From Paraclostridium tenue (GTDB taxonomy: Bacteria; Bacillota; Clostridia; Peptostreptococcales; Peptostreptococcaceae): a stretch of 64,000 nt of DNA. Positions within the stretch are counted from its first letter, which is position 1. Each line of letters begins with the position of its first letter. The translations under genes and the position numbers were made by a program. The notes below the pieces were generated by a model, which was not told the DNA's origin, did not search any database, and saw only the letters and a program-made list of their open reading frames with translations. The stretch is taken from NCBI RefSeq assembly GCF_039521565.1, contig NZ_BAAACP010000001.1:248001-312000 (forward strand). The letters run 5' to 3'. Of this stretch, positions 17,642 through 26,487 are shown one piece after another.

Positions 17642-17911
17642 TTTTAATACCCCCTATTATTTGTTTGAAAAATCTGTAAAATCTCTATACAAGAGTATAA
17701 TAGCATAAGTTATATTAAAAATCATTCAATTTTTAATGTTCAGATAAAAGAGTAATAGGATTTACATTTGATGTTAAAATCTGTAAAATTATAAATGTAT
17801 ATTTGATTAATTTACAAAAATACTTATAACAAAATATTATTGTGAAAATATTATATAAGATATAAATATATAAGATTTGATATATAAATACTCTTAGAAG
17901 AGGTGCTTGAT

Positions 17912-18862
17912 ATGAAAGATGTAAGAATTGATTTATTTAGTGGTGATATGGTTATATCTGCACCTAATAGGTCAAGTAGACCTACTGATATTAAACCAAT
18001 TATGGATGAAGAAGAAGTTTATGATGTATATGATTTAAATTGTCCATTTTGTAGAGGAAATGAAGAATATGCAGCTGAAAAGACATTTGAAATATCTAAT
18101 GGATCAGAGTGGGTTTGTAGGTCGATTTATAATAAATACCCAATTATAGATGAAAGTTGTGAAGGTATAAAGGGAAATCACGAAGTTATGATAGATACTT
18201 ATAGGCATAATGGATCTTTTTATAACATGAGTGAAAAAGAATTTAATAACATGTTTTTAATGTATAAAAATAGGTATAAGAAATATATAGACGATGAAGA
18301 TATATTATATGTTAGTATATTTAAAAACTTCTTAAAAAAAGCAGGAGCATCTCTAATCCATCCACATTCACAGATTATTTCTATGTCCATGGTGCCTAAA
18401 GATGTTAGAAATGAAGTTAATATATTAAAAGAATATTATAAAAATGAAAATGAAAGTTTATATAAAAGTACAATTGAAAAAGAATTAAGTTTAAATGAGA
18501 GAGTTGTATATAATGGTAATAAATTTATAGTGTTAGTTCCTTATGCATCTATGTATAGTAATGAAGTTAGGGTTGTATGTAAAGATAGTACTAAGTTTGA
18601 AAACTTAGAAAATGATAATCTAAATGAACTTGCATATATATTTAAAAATTTATTTGAAAAAATATATAAAATATGTGGTTATATGCCATTTAATTTATGT
18701 ATGCATTCACATCCTAAAAATATAGATTGTAGTGATTTATTTAATTTACATTTTCATGTAATACCTAGAAAATATAGTTTTGGAGGATTTGAGATAAGTA
18801 ATGGAATTTATGTATCTTCTACATTACCAGAAGATTTTGCAAAAAAAATAATATTTAAATAG
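17912..18862 (+). CDS. GalT-like / HIT-superfamily nucleotidyltransferase
   Basis: Resembles galactose-1-phosphate uridylyltransferase and related HIT-fold nucleotidyl transferases. It begins RIDLFSGDMVISAPNRSSRP, then has the zinc pair CPFC near residue 43, the active-site-like HPHSQI near 150, and a second histidine run LHFHVIPR near 288. Length 316 is close to GalT. No galK or galE is nearby, so the sugar phosphate is uncertain; ADP-sugar phosphorylase is an alternative. I start at ATG 17912 with AGAAGAGG upstream; a GTG at 17903 overlaps that site. Confidence 0.75.
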   Translation: MKDVRIDLFSGDMVISAPNRSSRPTDIKPIMDEEEVYDVYDLNCPFCRGNEEYAAEKTFEISNGSEWVCRSIYNKYPIIDESCEGIKGNHEVMIDTYRHNGSFYNMSEKEFNNMFLMYKNRYKKYIDDEDILYVSIFKNFLKKAGASLIHPHSQIISMSMVPKDVRNEVNILKEYYKNENESLYKSTIEKELSLNERVVYNGNKFIVLVPYASMYSNEVRVVCKDSTKFENLENDNLNELAYIFKNLFEKIYKICGYMPFNLCMHSHPKNIDCSDLFNLHFHVIPRKYSFGGFEISNGIYVSSTLPEDFAKKIIFK

Positions 18863-18881
18863 ATAAACAAAGGAGAAAAAT

Positions 18882-19634
18882 ATGAAATTTATATCATGGA
18901 ATGTTAACGGACTTAGAGCTTGTGTTACTAAAGGGTTTATGGATTATTTTAAAGAAGTAGATGCAGATATATTTTGTCTACAAGAAACTAAACTACAAGA
19001 AGGACAAATAGAATTAGAATTAAAAGGATATTATGATTATTGGAACTATGCAACAAAAAAAGGTTATTCAGGTACTGCAATATTTACAAAGAAAAAACCA
19101 CTTAGTGTAAGCTATGGAATAAATATTGAAGAACATGATAATGAAGGAAGAGTTATAACTTTAGAGTTTGAAGATTTTTATTTTGTGACAGTATATACTC
19201 CAAACTCTCAACAGGGATTAAAAAGACTTGATTATAGGATGAAGTGGGAAGATGATTTTAGAAATTACTTAAATAAATTAGATGAAATTAAGCCAGTTAT
19301 AATGTGTGGAGACTTAAATGTAGCTCATAAAGAAATAGATTTAAAAAATCCTAAAACTAATAAAAAAAATGCAGGTTTTACAGATGAGGAAAGAACTAAA
19401 TTTACTGAGTTTTTAGATTCTGGATTTATAGACACTTATAGATATTTTTATCCAGATAAAGAAGCAATTTATAGTTGGTGGTCTTATAGATTCAATGCAA
19501 GAAAAAATAACGCAGGATGGAGAATAGATTATTTTTGTGTTTCTCAAAAATTAAAAGATAGATTAGTTTCAGCTAATATTCACACTGAAATATTAGGATC
19601 TGATCATTGCCCTGTAGAATTAGTTATAAAATAA
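18882..19634 (+). CDS. exoA: Exodeoxyribonuclease III (AP endonuclease)
   Basis: Cuts DNA at abasic sites and trims 3' ends in base-excision repair. The 250-residue length and all catalytic motifs fit the ExoA/Xth family: ISWNVNGLRA, IFCLQETKL with the metal-binding Glu, YTPNSQ, CGDLNVAH, WWSYRFNARKNNAGWRIDYF, and the closing SDHCPVEL with the catalytic His. AAAGGAG precedes the ATG. It lies 19 bases after the GalT-like gene, so the two may share a transcript without shared function. Confidence 0.96.
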   Translation: MKFISWNVNGLRACVTKGFMDYFKEVDADIFCLQETKLQEGQIELELKGYYDYWNYATKKGYSGTAIFTKKKPLSVSYGINIEEHDNEGRVITLEFEDFYFVTVYTPNSQQGLKRLDYRMKWEDDFRNYLNKLDEIKPVIMCGDLNVAHKEIDLKNPKTNKKNAGFTDEERTKFTEFLDSGFIDTYRYFYPDKEAIYSWWSYRFNARKNNAGWRIDYFCVSQKLKDRLVSANIHTEILGSDHCPVELVIK

Positions 19635-19692
19635 AACATAAATTCATAATTTCTTTAATATAATTTAATATACTTTTAATAAGGAGGGAATT

Positions 19693-20019
19693 ATGAATTT
19701 ATTACAGCTTAAAGAAAAAGTTAATAAAGGAATAGCACTAGGGGCTAAAGTTGTTTATATAAAGGAAGATAGTCTTTTATTTGGAATAGAATCAATAGTT
19801 AGGGATGAAGAAAATGAAAGTATAATATTTTTAAAATCCAAAGGTGAAAGTTTAAAAAGTGAAGATTTTTTAAATATTATAGATGGAATATATAATCAAA
19901 TTGGGAATGTAGATGTATATGTAGGTAAAGAAGAAAAATATAGAAGTGAAGATAAACCTGTGGAAATTGTAGAATTTGCACAGTATGAAGAAATAAAAAT
20001 GTTATTTTTAAATGTATAA
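19693..20019 (+). CDS. Conserved-looking hypothetical protein, 108 residues
   Basis: I do not recognise it. AAGGAGGG lies 6 bases before the ATG and a strong terminator follows the stop, so it is a real gene. The product is soluble, acidic, with no signal peptide or membrane helix, and begins MNLLQLKEKVNKGIALGAK. Alternating strand and helix is suggested by VVYIKEDSLLFGIESIV and IDGIYNQIGNVDVYVG. It has no cysteine or histidine, so a metal role is unlikely. Confidence 0.72.
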   Translation: MNLLQLKEKVNKGIALGAKVVYIKEDSLLFGIESIVRDEENESIIFLKSKGESLKSEDFLNIIDGIYNQIGNVDVYVGKEEKYRSEDKPVEIVEFAQYEEIKMLFLNV

Positions 20020-20065
20020 AAAAGAAGATAAGTCCTAGCTTATAGGACTTATCTTCTTTTTTTAT
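20019..20065. terminator. Bidirectional terminator, 19-bp stem
   Basis: AAAAGAAGATAAGTCCTA and its exact complement flank GCTTA, ending in seven T. It also overlaps the last codons of the minus-strand exonuclease gene. Confidence 0.9.
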
Positions 20066-20894
20066 ATTTGAACCCATTTTTAGATTTATTTTTAATAAAT
20101 TTATTTGAAGCTTTAGTTTTAGCTTGAGGTTGTGAAGTTTCATCTACTAAAAATTGATTGGTTTTGCCCATTTTATAAGCTAAATCTATAAGTTTTTTAT
20201 CATCAGAAGTTAAATCTCTTCCTAATATCTTTTTAAATTCTTCAAATAATCTATTATAATCAACTTTCTTTTTAGATGATTTTGATCTAGTTCTATTAGG
20301 TTTTACTGGAGTATAAACATAAGTATCAGCAACTATATTTTCATTGTAAATATTTTTAAGAACTAATGCTGTGTAATAGGCATCATTTAATGCATCATGA
20401 TAAGCTTTGTTTTCCTGAAGGTCTAGTATTTGTATAGCATTTTGAAGACCTATACTTTGTCCTGTTGGATTATTAAAGTAAGATGAAGCATATTGTTGAA
20501 CATTTATATAGAGCTTGGGCAGTTCTTTTGAGGGAAGTGAATAATAATTTATATTTCTATATAACTCTTTTAAGTCTCCTGATCCCCATACGCACATTAT
20601 ACTTGACTTACTTGATATAAATTTCTTAAAGTTTTTATATACAGTATTAAATGAAGGTGCATCTTTAACTTTATCTATTGTTATATGAGTCATTTTACCA
20701 ACAAAAGGGTGAATATCTTTATATATATTTGGCTTTACGAAACTGCTAAATTTATCAATTATATTGAAATTAGAGTCTAATTTTATAGCTCCTATTTGTA
20801 TTATTTCAAAGGGACATTTTTCATTAGAGTATGTTTTATTATTCTCTTTATCAAATCCCTGATTAAACTCTAAATCGAAAACTATATATTCCAT
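20049..20894 (-). CDS. DnaQ-like 3'-5' exonuclease (KapD type)
   Basis: A DEDDh exonuclease of about 180 residues with a basic C-terminal tail, 281 in all. Exo I is FDLEFNQGF at residues 5-13, and exo III is AYHDALNDAYYTALVL near 165, with the His-Ala-Leu-Asn-Asp order of the DEDDh class. In Bacillus the related KapD inhibits the KinA sporulation pathway; this role is a family analogy only. The tail (residues 200-281) is rich in Lys, Arg and Ser and ends KNGFKYKKRR, probably for nucleic-acid binding. AGGAGAG precedes the ATG. Confidence 0.85.
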   Translation of the reverse strand: MEYIVFDLEFNQGFDKENNKTYSNEKCPFEIIQIGAIKLDSNFNIIDKFSSFVKPNIYKDIHPFVGKMTHITIDKVKDAPSFNTVYKNFKKFISSKSSIMCVWGSGDLKELYRNINYYSLPSKELPKLYINVQQYASSYFNNPTGQSIGLQNAIQILDLQENKAYHDALNDAYYTALVLKNIYNENIVADTYVYTPVKPNRTRSKSSKKKVDYNRLFEEFKKILGRDLTSDDKKLIDLAYKMGKTNQFLVDETSQPQAKTKASNKFIKNKSKNGFKYKKRR

Positions 20895-21151
20895 ACAAAT
20901 CTCTCCTAAAATTATTAGTTATTAATTTAGTATACCCTATGTAAAAAAATTTTTATACATAGGATTTTAAACTTAAGCTACAATCTATTGTTAAACATAT
21001 TGTAATATGCAACTTTTAAATAAGTGTAAGTAAAAAACAATGCAATATTTATTATATATTATGAAAAAAGAAAATCACAATGAAAAATATTTATTAAAGT
21101 TTTTTAGATGATATTAATAATTTTTAAAATTTTGGTATACAAACAGAGGGT

Positions 21152-21337
21152 TTGAGTGTTGAATTATATAACATAGCAACACTAAACAATGCAAAAGTAG
21201 ATTTAATGCCGGATAATGATGCTGTATGGTATATAGATTATAATATGGAAAATATATGTGATAAGTGCAACTTACAGATAGGAACTTTAAAAATAACACA
21301 ATTTTTGTTGCATGTAGGTAAGTTAGTGTTTGTTTAA
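21152..21337 (+). CDS. Possible small protein, TTG start (doubtful)
   Basis: The 572-base gap 20895-21466 holds no clear gene. The best candidate is a 61-codon frame from TTG 21152 (or GTG 21156) with CAGAGGG 7-9 bases upstream. Its product is mixed (SVELYNIATLNNAKVDLMPD at the start, two cysteines in CDKCN, a hydrophobic end) and matches nothing I know. No terminator follows at once; the next hairpin is at 21412. I treat it as possible only. Confidence 0.3.
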   Translation: MSVELYNIATLNNAKVDLMPDNDAVWYIDYNMENICDKCNLQIGTLKITQFLLHVGKLVFV

Positions 21338-21411
21338 GCGATATAATAAAGAAATATATTGGAAAAATAAATTGAAAAATTAAAATTTTATAAAAATATT
21401 TGCAAAAATAT

Positions 21412-21449
21412 AAAAGAGCAATTAAGTAAAATCTTAATTGCTCTTTTTA
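21412..21449. terminator. Terminator upstream of the 126-residue membrane protein's 3' end
   Basis: AAAGAGCAATTAAG/CTTAATTGCTCTTT perfect 14-bp stem; A and T runs allow use from either strand. Confidence 0.85.
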
Positions 21450-21466
21450 TATTCAATAAAATACAT

Positions 21467-21847
21467 TTATCTAAAAAATATGTGAACAGCTAAGTTTATT
21501 GTCAATAAATAAGCTATTATAGATGAATACTGTTTTATATTAAATTTACTTAGAAAATGGATCTTAGTAAAAGTAGATATAATCAATAAAAATAAAACTA
21601 AATATCCAGTATCAAATGATGTTAACTTTTCCTTTAAATAATAAATATGGGGTATCATAAATGTTAACGCAAGTATTAAAGAAGTTGTATTAAGTTTATT
21701 AAGAGCAGGAAGCATTTTATTTATAGTTGATTTTAAATACTTAGAATTAATTAATAAATATATGTCTTGAAGTATGTATATAGACACATGTATTAATATA
21801 AATATAGAAGATATAACTCCAAAAATAATCTCTTGATTTTTTAACAT
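21467..21847 (-). CDS. Small four-helix membrane protein, unknown
   Basis: A 126-residue hydrophobic protein with about four helices: IIFGVISSIFILIHVSIYIL, TTSLILALTFMIPHIYYL, YLVLFLLIISTF and IIAYLLTINLAVHIFF. A strong GGGGGAAGG lies before the start. I cannot assign a family with confidence. It is a lone gene between a terminator and the divergent M23 peptidase gene. Confidence 0.68.
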   Translation of the reverse strand: MLKNQEIIFGVISSIFILIHVSIYILQDIYLLINSKYLKSTINKMLPALNKLNTTSLILALTFMIPHIYYLKEKLTSFDTGYLVLFLLIISTFTKIHFLSKFNIKQYSSIIAYLLTINLAVHIFFR

Positions 21848-22005
21848 ACTACCTTCCCCCTTATAATATAGAAAAATAAAAAAGTGTCTTCCATTATATT
21901 ACTAAGTTTAGTGGTATATTGTGATTGTACTTATTATAATTTTTGAATAATTTATAGTAAATTTGTTCATATTAAAAAACAGTGATGGAAAAGGAGGAAA
22001 AGCTT

Positions 22006-22794
22006 ATGATTAAAACTTTTAAAATATTAATAATATTAAGCTTAATAACTACTATAAACACACTTAATGTATATGGATTAGAAAGTCAAACTACTATAAA
22101 TGAAGAAACTGCAAAAAATATCTATAATTTAAAAATAAAACAAAAAAGCATAAATGAACAAATTTCTAAAATAGAGAAAGTAATAGAATCTAAAAGATCA
22201 TATACAAATGATATAAATAACACTGAAGTGGTACAGTTAAGTTTCATTGATGATAGTAGTTTAAAAGATAATAATGAAATTCAAAAAACTTTAGACGAAG
22301 AGATACAAGAGTTGGAAAATTTAAAAAATCAATTAAATACCAATATAAATGATTTAAATGAACAAGAATCTAAACTTAAAGCTGATATAAAAGATACTGT
22401 TAACTATGGATGTTGGCCAGTTCCACGATTTAAAGATATAAGTTCACCTTTTGGATATAGAATTCATCCAATATCTAAAGAGAAAAAGTTACATAAAGGT
22501 ATAGATATTCCTGCTAGTTATGGAACTGATATAGTGGCTACAGATTATGGAGTTGTAACTTTTTCAGGAGTTCAAAATGGATATGGGAATGTTGTTTACT
22601 TAAAACATTTTGATGGCAAAGTTTCCATATATGGTCATAATAGTGAAAATATAGTTAAAGAAGGAGATATAGTATCAAAAGGAGAAGCTATAGCTAAAAT
22701 TGGGTCTACGGGCAAGTCAACTGGAAATCATGTTCATTTTGAAATAAATGTAAATGGAGAATTAAAAAATCCATTAGATATAATAACTAAATAA
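22006..22794 (+). CDS. Secreted M23-family peptidoglycan endopeptidase
   Basis: Zinc endopeptidase cutting peptide crosslinks in the wall. Of 262 residues, about 1-23 are a signal peptide, 28-125 are coiled coil rich in Lys/Glu/Asn (as in EnvC-like and CwlO-like proteins), and about 135-262 are the LytM/M23 domain. Zinc ligands lie in HKGIDIP and HVHFEI; SSPFGYRIHP and YGHNSENIVKEGD are typical. I start at ATG 22006 behind AAAGGAGG; an earlier in-frame GTG at 21982 overlaps this site. A strong terminator follows. Confidence 0.92.
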   Translation: MIKTFKILIILSLITTINTLNVYGLESQTTINEETAKNIYNLKIKQKSINEQISKIEKVIESKRSYTNDINNTEVVQLSFIDDSSLKDNNEIQKTLDEEIQELENLKNQLNTNINDLNEQESKLKADIKDTVNYGCWPVPRFKDISSPFGYRIHPISKEKKLHKGIDIPASYGTDIVATDYGVVTFSGVQNGYGNVVYLKHFDGKVSIYGHNSENIVKEGDIVSKGEAIAKIGSTGKSTGNHVHFEINVNGELKNPLDIITK

Positions 22795-22826
22795 ATTAAG
22801 TGAAAAAAATTGTGAAAAATTAAGAA

Positions 22827-22879
22827 TAAAAGCATAGATAATATCAAAAAGTTTTTACTTTATTATCTATGCTTTTTTT
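22827..22879 (+). terminator. Terminator after the M23 peptidase gene
   Basis: AAAAGCATAGATAATA pairs with TATTATCTATGCTTTT around an AT loop, followed by seven T. Confidence 0.85.
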
Positions 22880-23033
22880 ATTTTCACTTTAAAATATAAG
22901 GAATATAACAAAGAAAGTTTATTTTAAAAAATATATTTATAAAAAATATTCAACTGATTAAAAATTTTAAAGTTAAAAGGTTAGAAAACTAATTTTCTGA
23001 TTTTTTCAAAAAAAAAGAAATATTTATAAACAA

Positions 23034-23062
23034 TTGACTTTATAAATTTATAGTATTATACT
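23034..23062 (+). promoter_or_regulatory. Promoter of the cation antiporter gene
   Basis: TTGACT at 23034-23039, 17-base spacer, TATACT at 23057-23062. Confidence 0.68.
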
Positions 23063-23116
23063 TATTCAATGTTAAATAAAATAGTTAGATATCTAATTAA
23101 AAAAGAGGTGAATTAA

Positions 23117-24385
23117 ATGGAGAATACAATGGAAGCTATAGCTACTAATAATTTATTATTTATATTTTCGGTAGTAGTTGTAACAGGAATCATATTGGGG
23201 AAAGTTAGTGAGCTATTAAAACTACCTGATGTAATATTATATTTGATTGCGGGGATAATAATAGGTCCGGCAGTTTTAAATATAATAAGTGTAGAATCTT
23301 TTCCAATAGAAAATAATCTGATATTAACTTTTGGATCGGCATTTATACTATATGAAGGTGGTAGGGAAGTAAATTTAAGAGTATTAAATAAAGTTAAAGT
23401 CAGTGTTGGGTTACTGGCAACTTTAGGGGTAGTAATATCTACTGTAGTAGTAGGATTCGCAACTAGTAAGATATTTCCAGTTTCGATAATGACAGCTTTA
23501 TTAATAGGTGCAGTTATAGCATCAACTGACCCAGCAGCACTTATACCAGTATTTAAGCAAGTTAATATAAAGAATAAAATAAAGCAAACTGTAGTTAGTG
23601 AGTCGGCATTTAATGATGCAGTTGGAGCTATATTAGTAAGTACTTTGCTAGCAGTTATAACATCTGGTTCATTTTCAGTTGGAGAAAGTTTAAAAGAATT
23701 AATAGTTTCAGTTGTAGTAGGTTTAATTGTTGGTATGGCAATAGGACTAATATTTTCATTACTAGTATCTGATAAAAAGTGGGGAGTATTTCATTCATAT
23801 GCTCCAATAATATCAGTTTTAAAAGTTGCATTAGCTTATGAAATAGCTACTAAATTACATGGTAGTGGATATATGGCTGTATTTATAGCAGGACTTATAG
23901 CCGGAAATAGAAAATTATTTGGATTATGGGTACCAGAAGAAGATTTTCATGCAGAACATTTCTTTAGAGAAAGTGTAGGAGCATTATGTCGTATGGCTAT
24001 TTTTATAGTTTTAGGAACACATGTAGACTTAGCTGCACTTGGTCAATATTGGTTACCATCATTATTAGTAGTACTAGTACTAATGTTTGTGGCAAGACCT
24101 TTAGTGGTACTAATATGTACTTTATTTGATAGAGAGGCTAAATGGGAATTTAAAGATAAATTATTTATGATGTGGGTAAGAGAAACAGGAGTTATACCGG
24201 CTGCATTATCAGGGATAATAGTTTCTATGCAAATACAAGGGTATGAAATAATATCATCAGTAGTATTTATGACTATATTAATAACATTAATAGTACAAGC
24301 TAGTACAACTAAACTATTAGCTAAAAAGTTAGATTTACTAGAAGAAGAGAAACATGAAAATATAAAAACTAAAAATGTAGCATAA
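23117..24385 (+). CDS. CPA1-family Na+(K+)/H+ antiporter
   Basis: Exchanges monovalent cations for protons to set cytoplasmic pH and salt. The 422 residues form about 12 helices. The ion-binding segment is ASTDPAALIPVFKQV (about residues 135-150), followed by SESAFNDAVGAILVS with the essential Asn-Asp pair. The C-terminal cytoplasmic tail is short, so there is no TrkA_C or RCK control domain. AAGAGGTG precedes the ATG, and a near-consensus promoter lies 55 bases upstream. Na or K preference is not decidable. Confidence 0.9.
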   Translation: MENTMEAIATNNLLFIFSVVVVTGIILGKVSELLKLPDVILYLIAGIIIGPAVLNIISVESFPIENNLILTFGSAFILYEGGREVNLRVLNKVKVSVGLLATLGVVISTVVVGFATSKIFPVSIMTALLIGAVIASTDPAALIPVFKQVNIKNKIKQTVVSESAFNDAVGAILVSTLLAVITSGSFSVGESLKELIVSVVVGLIVGMAIGLIFSLLVSDKKWGVFHSYAPIISVLKVALAYEIATKLHGSGYMAVFIAGLIAGNRKLFGLWVPEEDFHAEHFFRESVGALCRMAIFIVLGTHVDLAALGQYWLPSLLVVLVLMFVARPLVVLICTLFDREAKWEFKDKLFMMWVRETGVIPAALSGIIVSMQIQGYEIISSVVFMTILITLIVQASTTKLLAKKLDLLEEEKHENIKTKNVA

Positions 24386-24389
24386 TAAT

Positions 24390-24441
24390 AAAAAACTATC
24401 TATTAAAAGTTTGTATTAAACTTTTTTAGATAGTTTTTTAT
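24390..24441 (+). terminator. Terminator after the antiporter gene
   Basis: AAAACTATCTA...TAGATAGTTTT with an inner AAAAGTTT/AACTTTT pairing and a T tail. Confidence 0.8.
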
Positions 24442-24575
24442 TTTTTATATATGAAAATAAAAACTTAACTAATACAGATTAAATTTTATATAGATGTAGA
24501 AGGAAAAAATAGATATTAATAGAATTTATTTTATATATAAAAATTTGAAAAATTCAATAAGTTGGGGGTTGGTCA

Positions 24576-25262
24576 ATGAAAAAAAAGTTGTTGGGAGATA
24601 TACTAGTTTATTTCATAGCTCCAATTATTTTATTTGCTTTTTTTAAAGGAAAGGCTAAGTTTTATTCAATAATCATATCATTTATATAATTTATATCTTA
24701 TTCTATATTAATTAAATATAATCAATGCAGATTTAATTTATCAGGAATATTATTTGCATCAATATATACTGTAATTCAATCTCTAAAGATAAGTCTAACT
24801 GAACCATATCATATATACATATATGACAGTTATTGTTTATTATTACTATCTGTATTTATAATAACTTTAAATTTATTTAATAAAAATATATTTAAGCAAT
24901 TGTATATAGATGTTCTTAAGTTATTAAATTTAAGTCAAGTTCAAATCATGAATACTATAAAAAGGAATAATTTATATAAAGATTTCTATAAAATCACAAA
25001 TATTGTAAACTTACACATATTGATACTAGTTTTAATTAGATTATATTCAATTATTATTTTAGGTAAAAATGAATATTTAAAAAACTTAAATTTAGAGATA
25101 ATTATATGTACTTTGTTTTTTATAATTGAAGCAGTACTAGTTACTTATTTTAAAAGAAATATAAACGATATATTGCAAAATGGAAAAATAAAAAATATTA
25201 AATTTATGAGCTCAGAACCTAGAGTAATAAACTTTGATAAATATAAAAATCTAAATAAATAA
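24576..25262 (+). pseudogene. Membrane protein gene interrupted by an in-frame TAA
   Basis: One frame runs from ATG 24576 (behind GGGGGTTGG) to TAA 25260-25262, broken only by TAA at 24687-24689, codon 38. Both sides of that stop are hydrophobic and continuous in character (FYSIIISFI before, FISYSILIKYN after), and the downstream part has no ribosome site at its first TTG (24900). One base change from TAT or TAC (Tyr) would explain it. The whole would be about 227 residues with five or six helices and a polar tail. I do not recognise the family. A base-calling error is the main alternative. Confidence 0.7.
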
Positions 25263-25271
25263 GGGACTATT

Positions 25272-26387
25272 CTAAACAGTCCCTATTATTTGTGTGACAA
25301 AATGTGCTATTTTATCAGAATCTATAGAGTTTTTAAACTTAGCCATATTATCTTTCATAAATGATATTCTATCATCTAATTTTTGATTTACTAAAGCATC
25401 TAATAATTCTTTTAAATCGCTTTCATCATTATATATAATACCTATGCCTTTATCTATTATAAATTTGGCATTTTCAATTTCTTGTCCAACTTTAGGAAGC
25501 ATAACAACTATAGGTATTTCACTTTTTATGGCTTCAAATAAAGTTGCACCACCTGGTTTTGTTATTAATAGATTATGTTCTTTTAATAAAGATGGCATGT
25601 TAGTTACAAAGCCAAGCACATTTATATTTTTAAGAGGTTTTTTATCAGTTAATTTATCATATAGTTTTTTATTTTTACCGCATACAATGGTAACCTCTAA
25701 TTTATCACTATAATTATATAGCAATTCATCTATGTAGTAAAAAAAATCAGTTTCCATATCAAATAAACCTCTACCACCACCAACTATAAGTAGTTTATGC
25801 TTATCAGAAGGCAAGGTAGGATGATTATTAAATTCTTTTTTTACAGGGACTCCTGTGACCTTAATTATATTAGGATTTATACCTTTTTGTACATATCTAT
25901 TTTTAATTTCATGAGAAGCAACAAAATACATATCTGTACTAGGGTAAATCCACTCTAAACTATCTACTACATCAGTAACTACAGTTATAGCAGGAACTTT
26001 AAAATCAGGATTTTTAGATTTAAAATGATCAACACAAGCACATGCCATTGGAAATGTAGATATTATAAGGTCTGGATTAGTATCTAAAATATACTCAGAT
26101 AATTTAGGTGTATACATCTTATATGATACATCATGTTTTGAATCAAATGACTTTTTTAGATAGTAATAATAGTTATAAAGTCCTGGAGTATATTTTGTAT
26201 TAGCCTCATAAAGTTTAACAAGTGGTTTGTTCATTTTAGGAAGACTAGCACTTATAAAATTTTGTATAACAACATTATATCTAGGTTCTTTTTCAAGAAT
26301 ATAATCTCTAATAGCATTAGCAGCACTTATATGTCCTGCGCCAAATTGAGCTGTGAGAATTAAGATAGTTTTATTGGTATTATCCAA
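25272..26387 (-). CDS. MGDG-synthase-type glycosyltransferase (UgtP-like)
   Basis: Transfers sugar from a UDP donor to a lipid, in relatives diacylglycerol (glycolipid synthesis) and structurally close to MurG. The N-terminal half has ILILTAQFGAGHISAANAIRD at its start, the MGDG_synth domain; the C-terminal half has the GT28 nucleotide-sugar site in LLITKPGGATLFEAI (about residue 285). Length 371 matches UgtP-like enzymes. Start is TTG 26387 with AAGAGGTGA 5 bases before. Acceptor is inferred; glycolipid or lipoteichoic-acid anchor synthesis are likely. Confidence 0.87.
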   Translation of the reverse strand: MDNTNKTILILTAQFGAGHISAANAIRDYILEKEPRYNVVIQNFISASLPKMNKPLVKLYEANTKYTPGLYNYYYYLKKSFDSKHDVSYKMYTPKLSEYILDTNPDLIISTFPMACACVDHFKSKNPDFKVPAITVVTDVVDSLEWIYPSTDMYFVASHEIKNRYVQKGINPNIIKVTGVPVKKEFNNHPTLPSDKHKLLIVGGGRGLFDMETDFFYYIDELLYNYSDKLEVTIVCGKNKKLYDKLTDKKPLKNINVLGFVTNMPSLLKEHNLLITKPGGATLFEAIKSEIPIVVMLPKVGQEIENAKFIIDKGIGIIYNDESDLKELLDALVNQKLDDRISFMKDNMAKFKNSIDSDKIAHFVTQIIGTV

Positions 26388-26487
26388 TATATCACCTCTT
26401 CTTTATAAATTTAGCTGATGATAGTATTATACATTTATATAATTATTAAATCAAATATATATTAAATATATGCAAAGGAGTGAATAA

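Noticed and set aside
24900..25262. A separate 120-residue gene starting at TTG 24900
   Set aside because: No ribosome site, and the frame is continuous upstream to codon 38 of a longer gene, so it is the tail of the broken gene.
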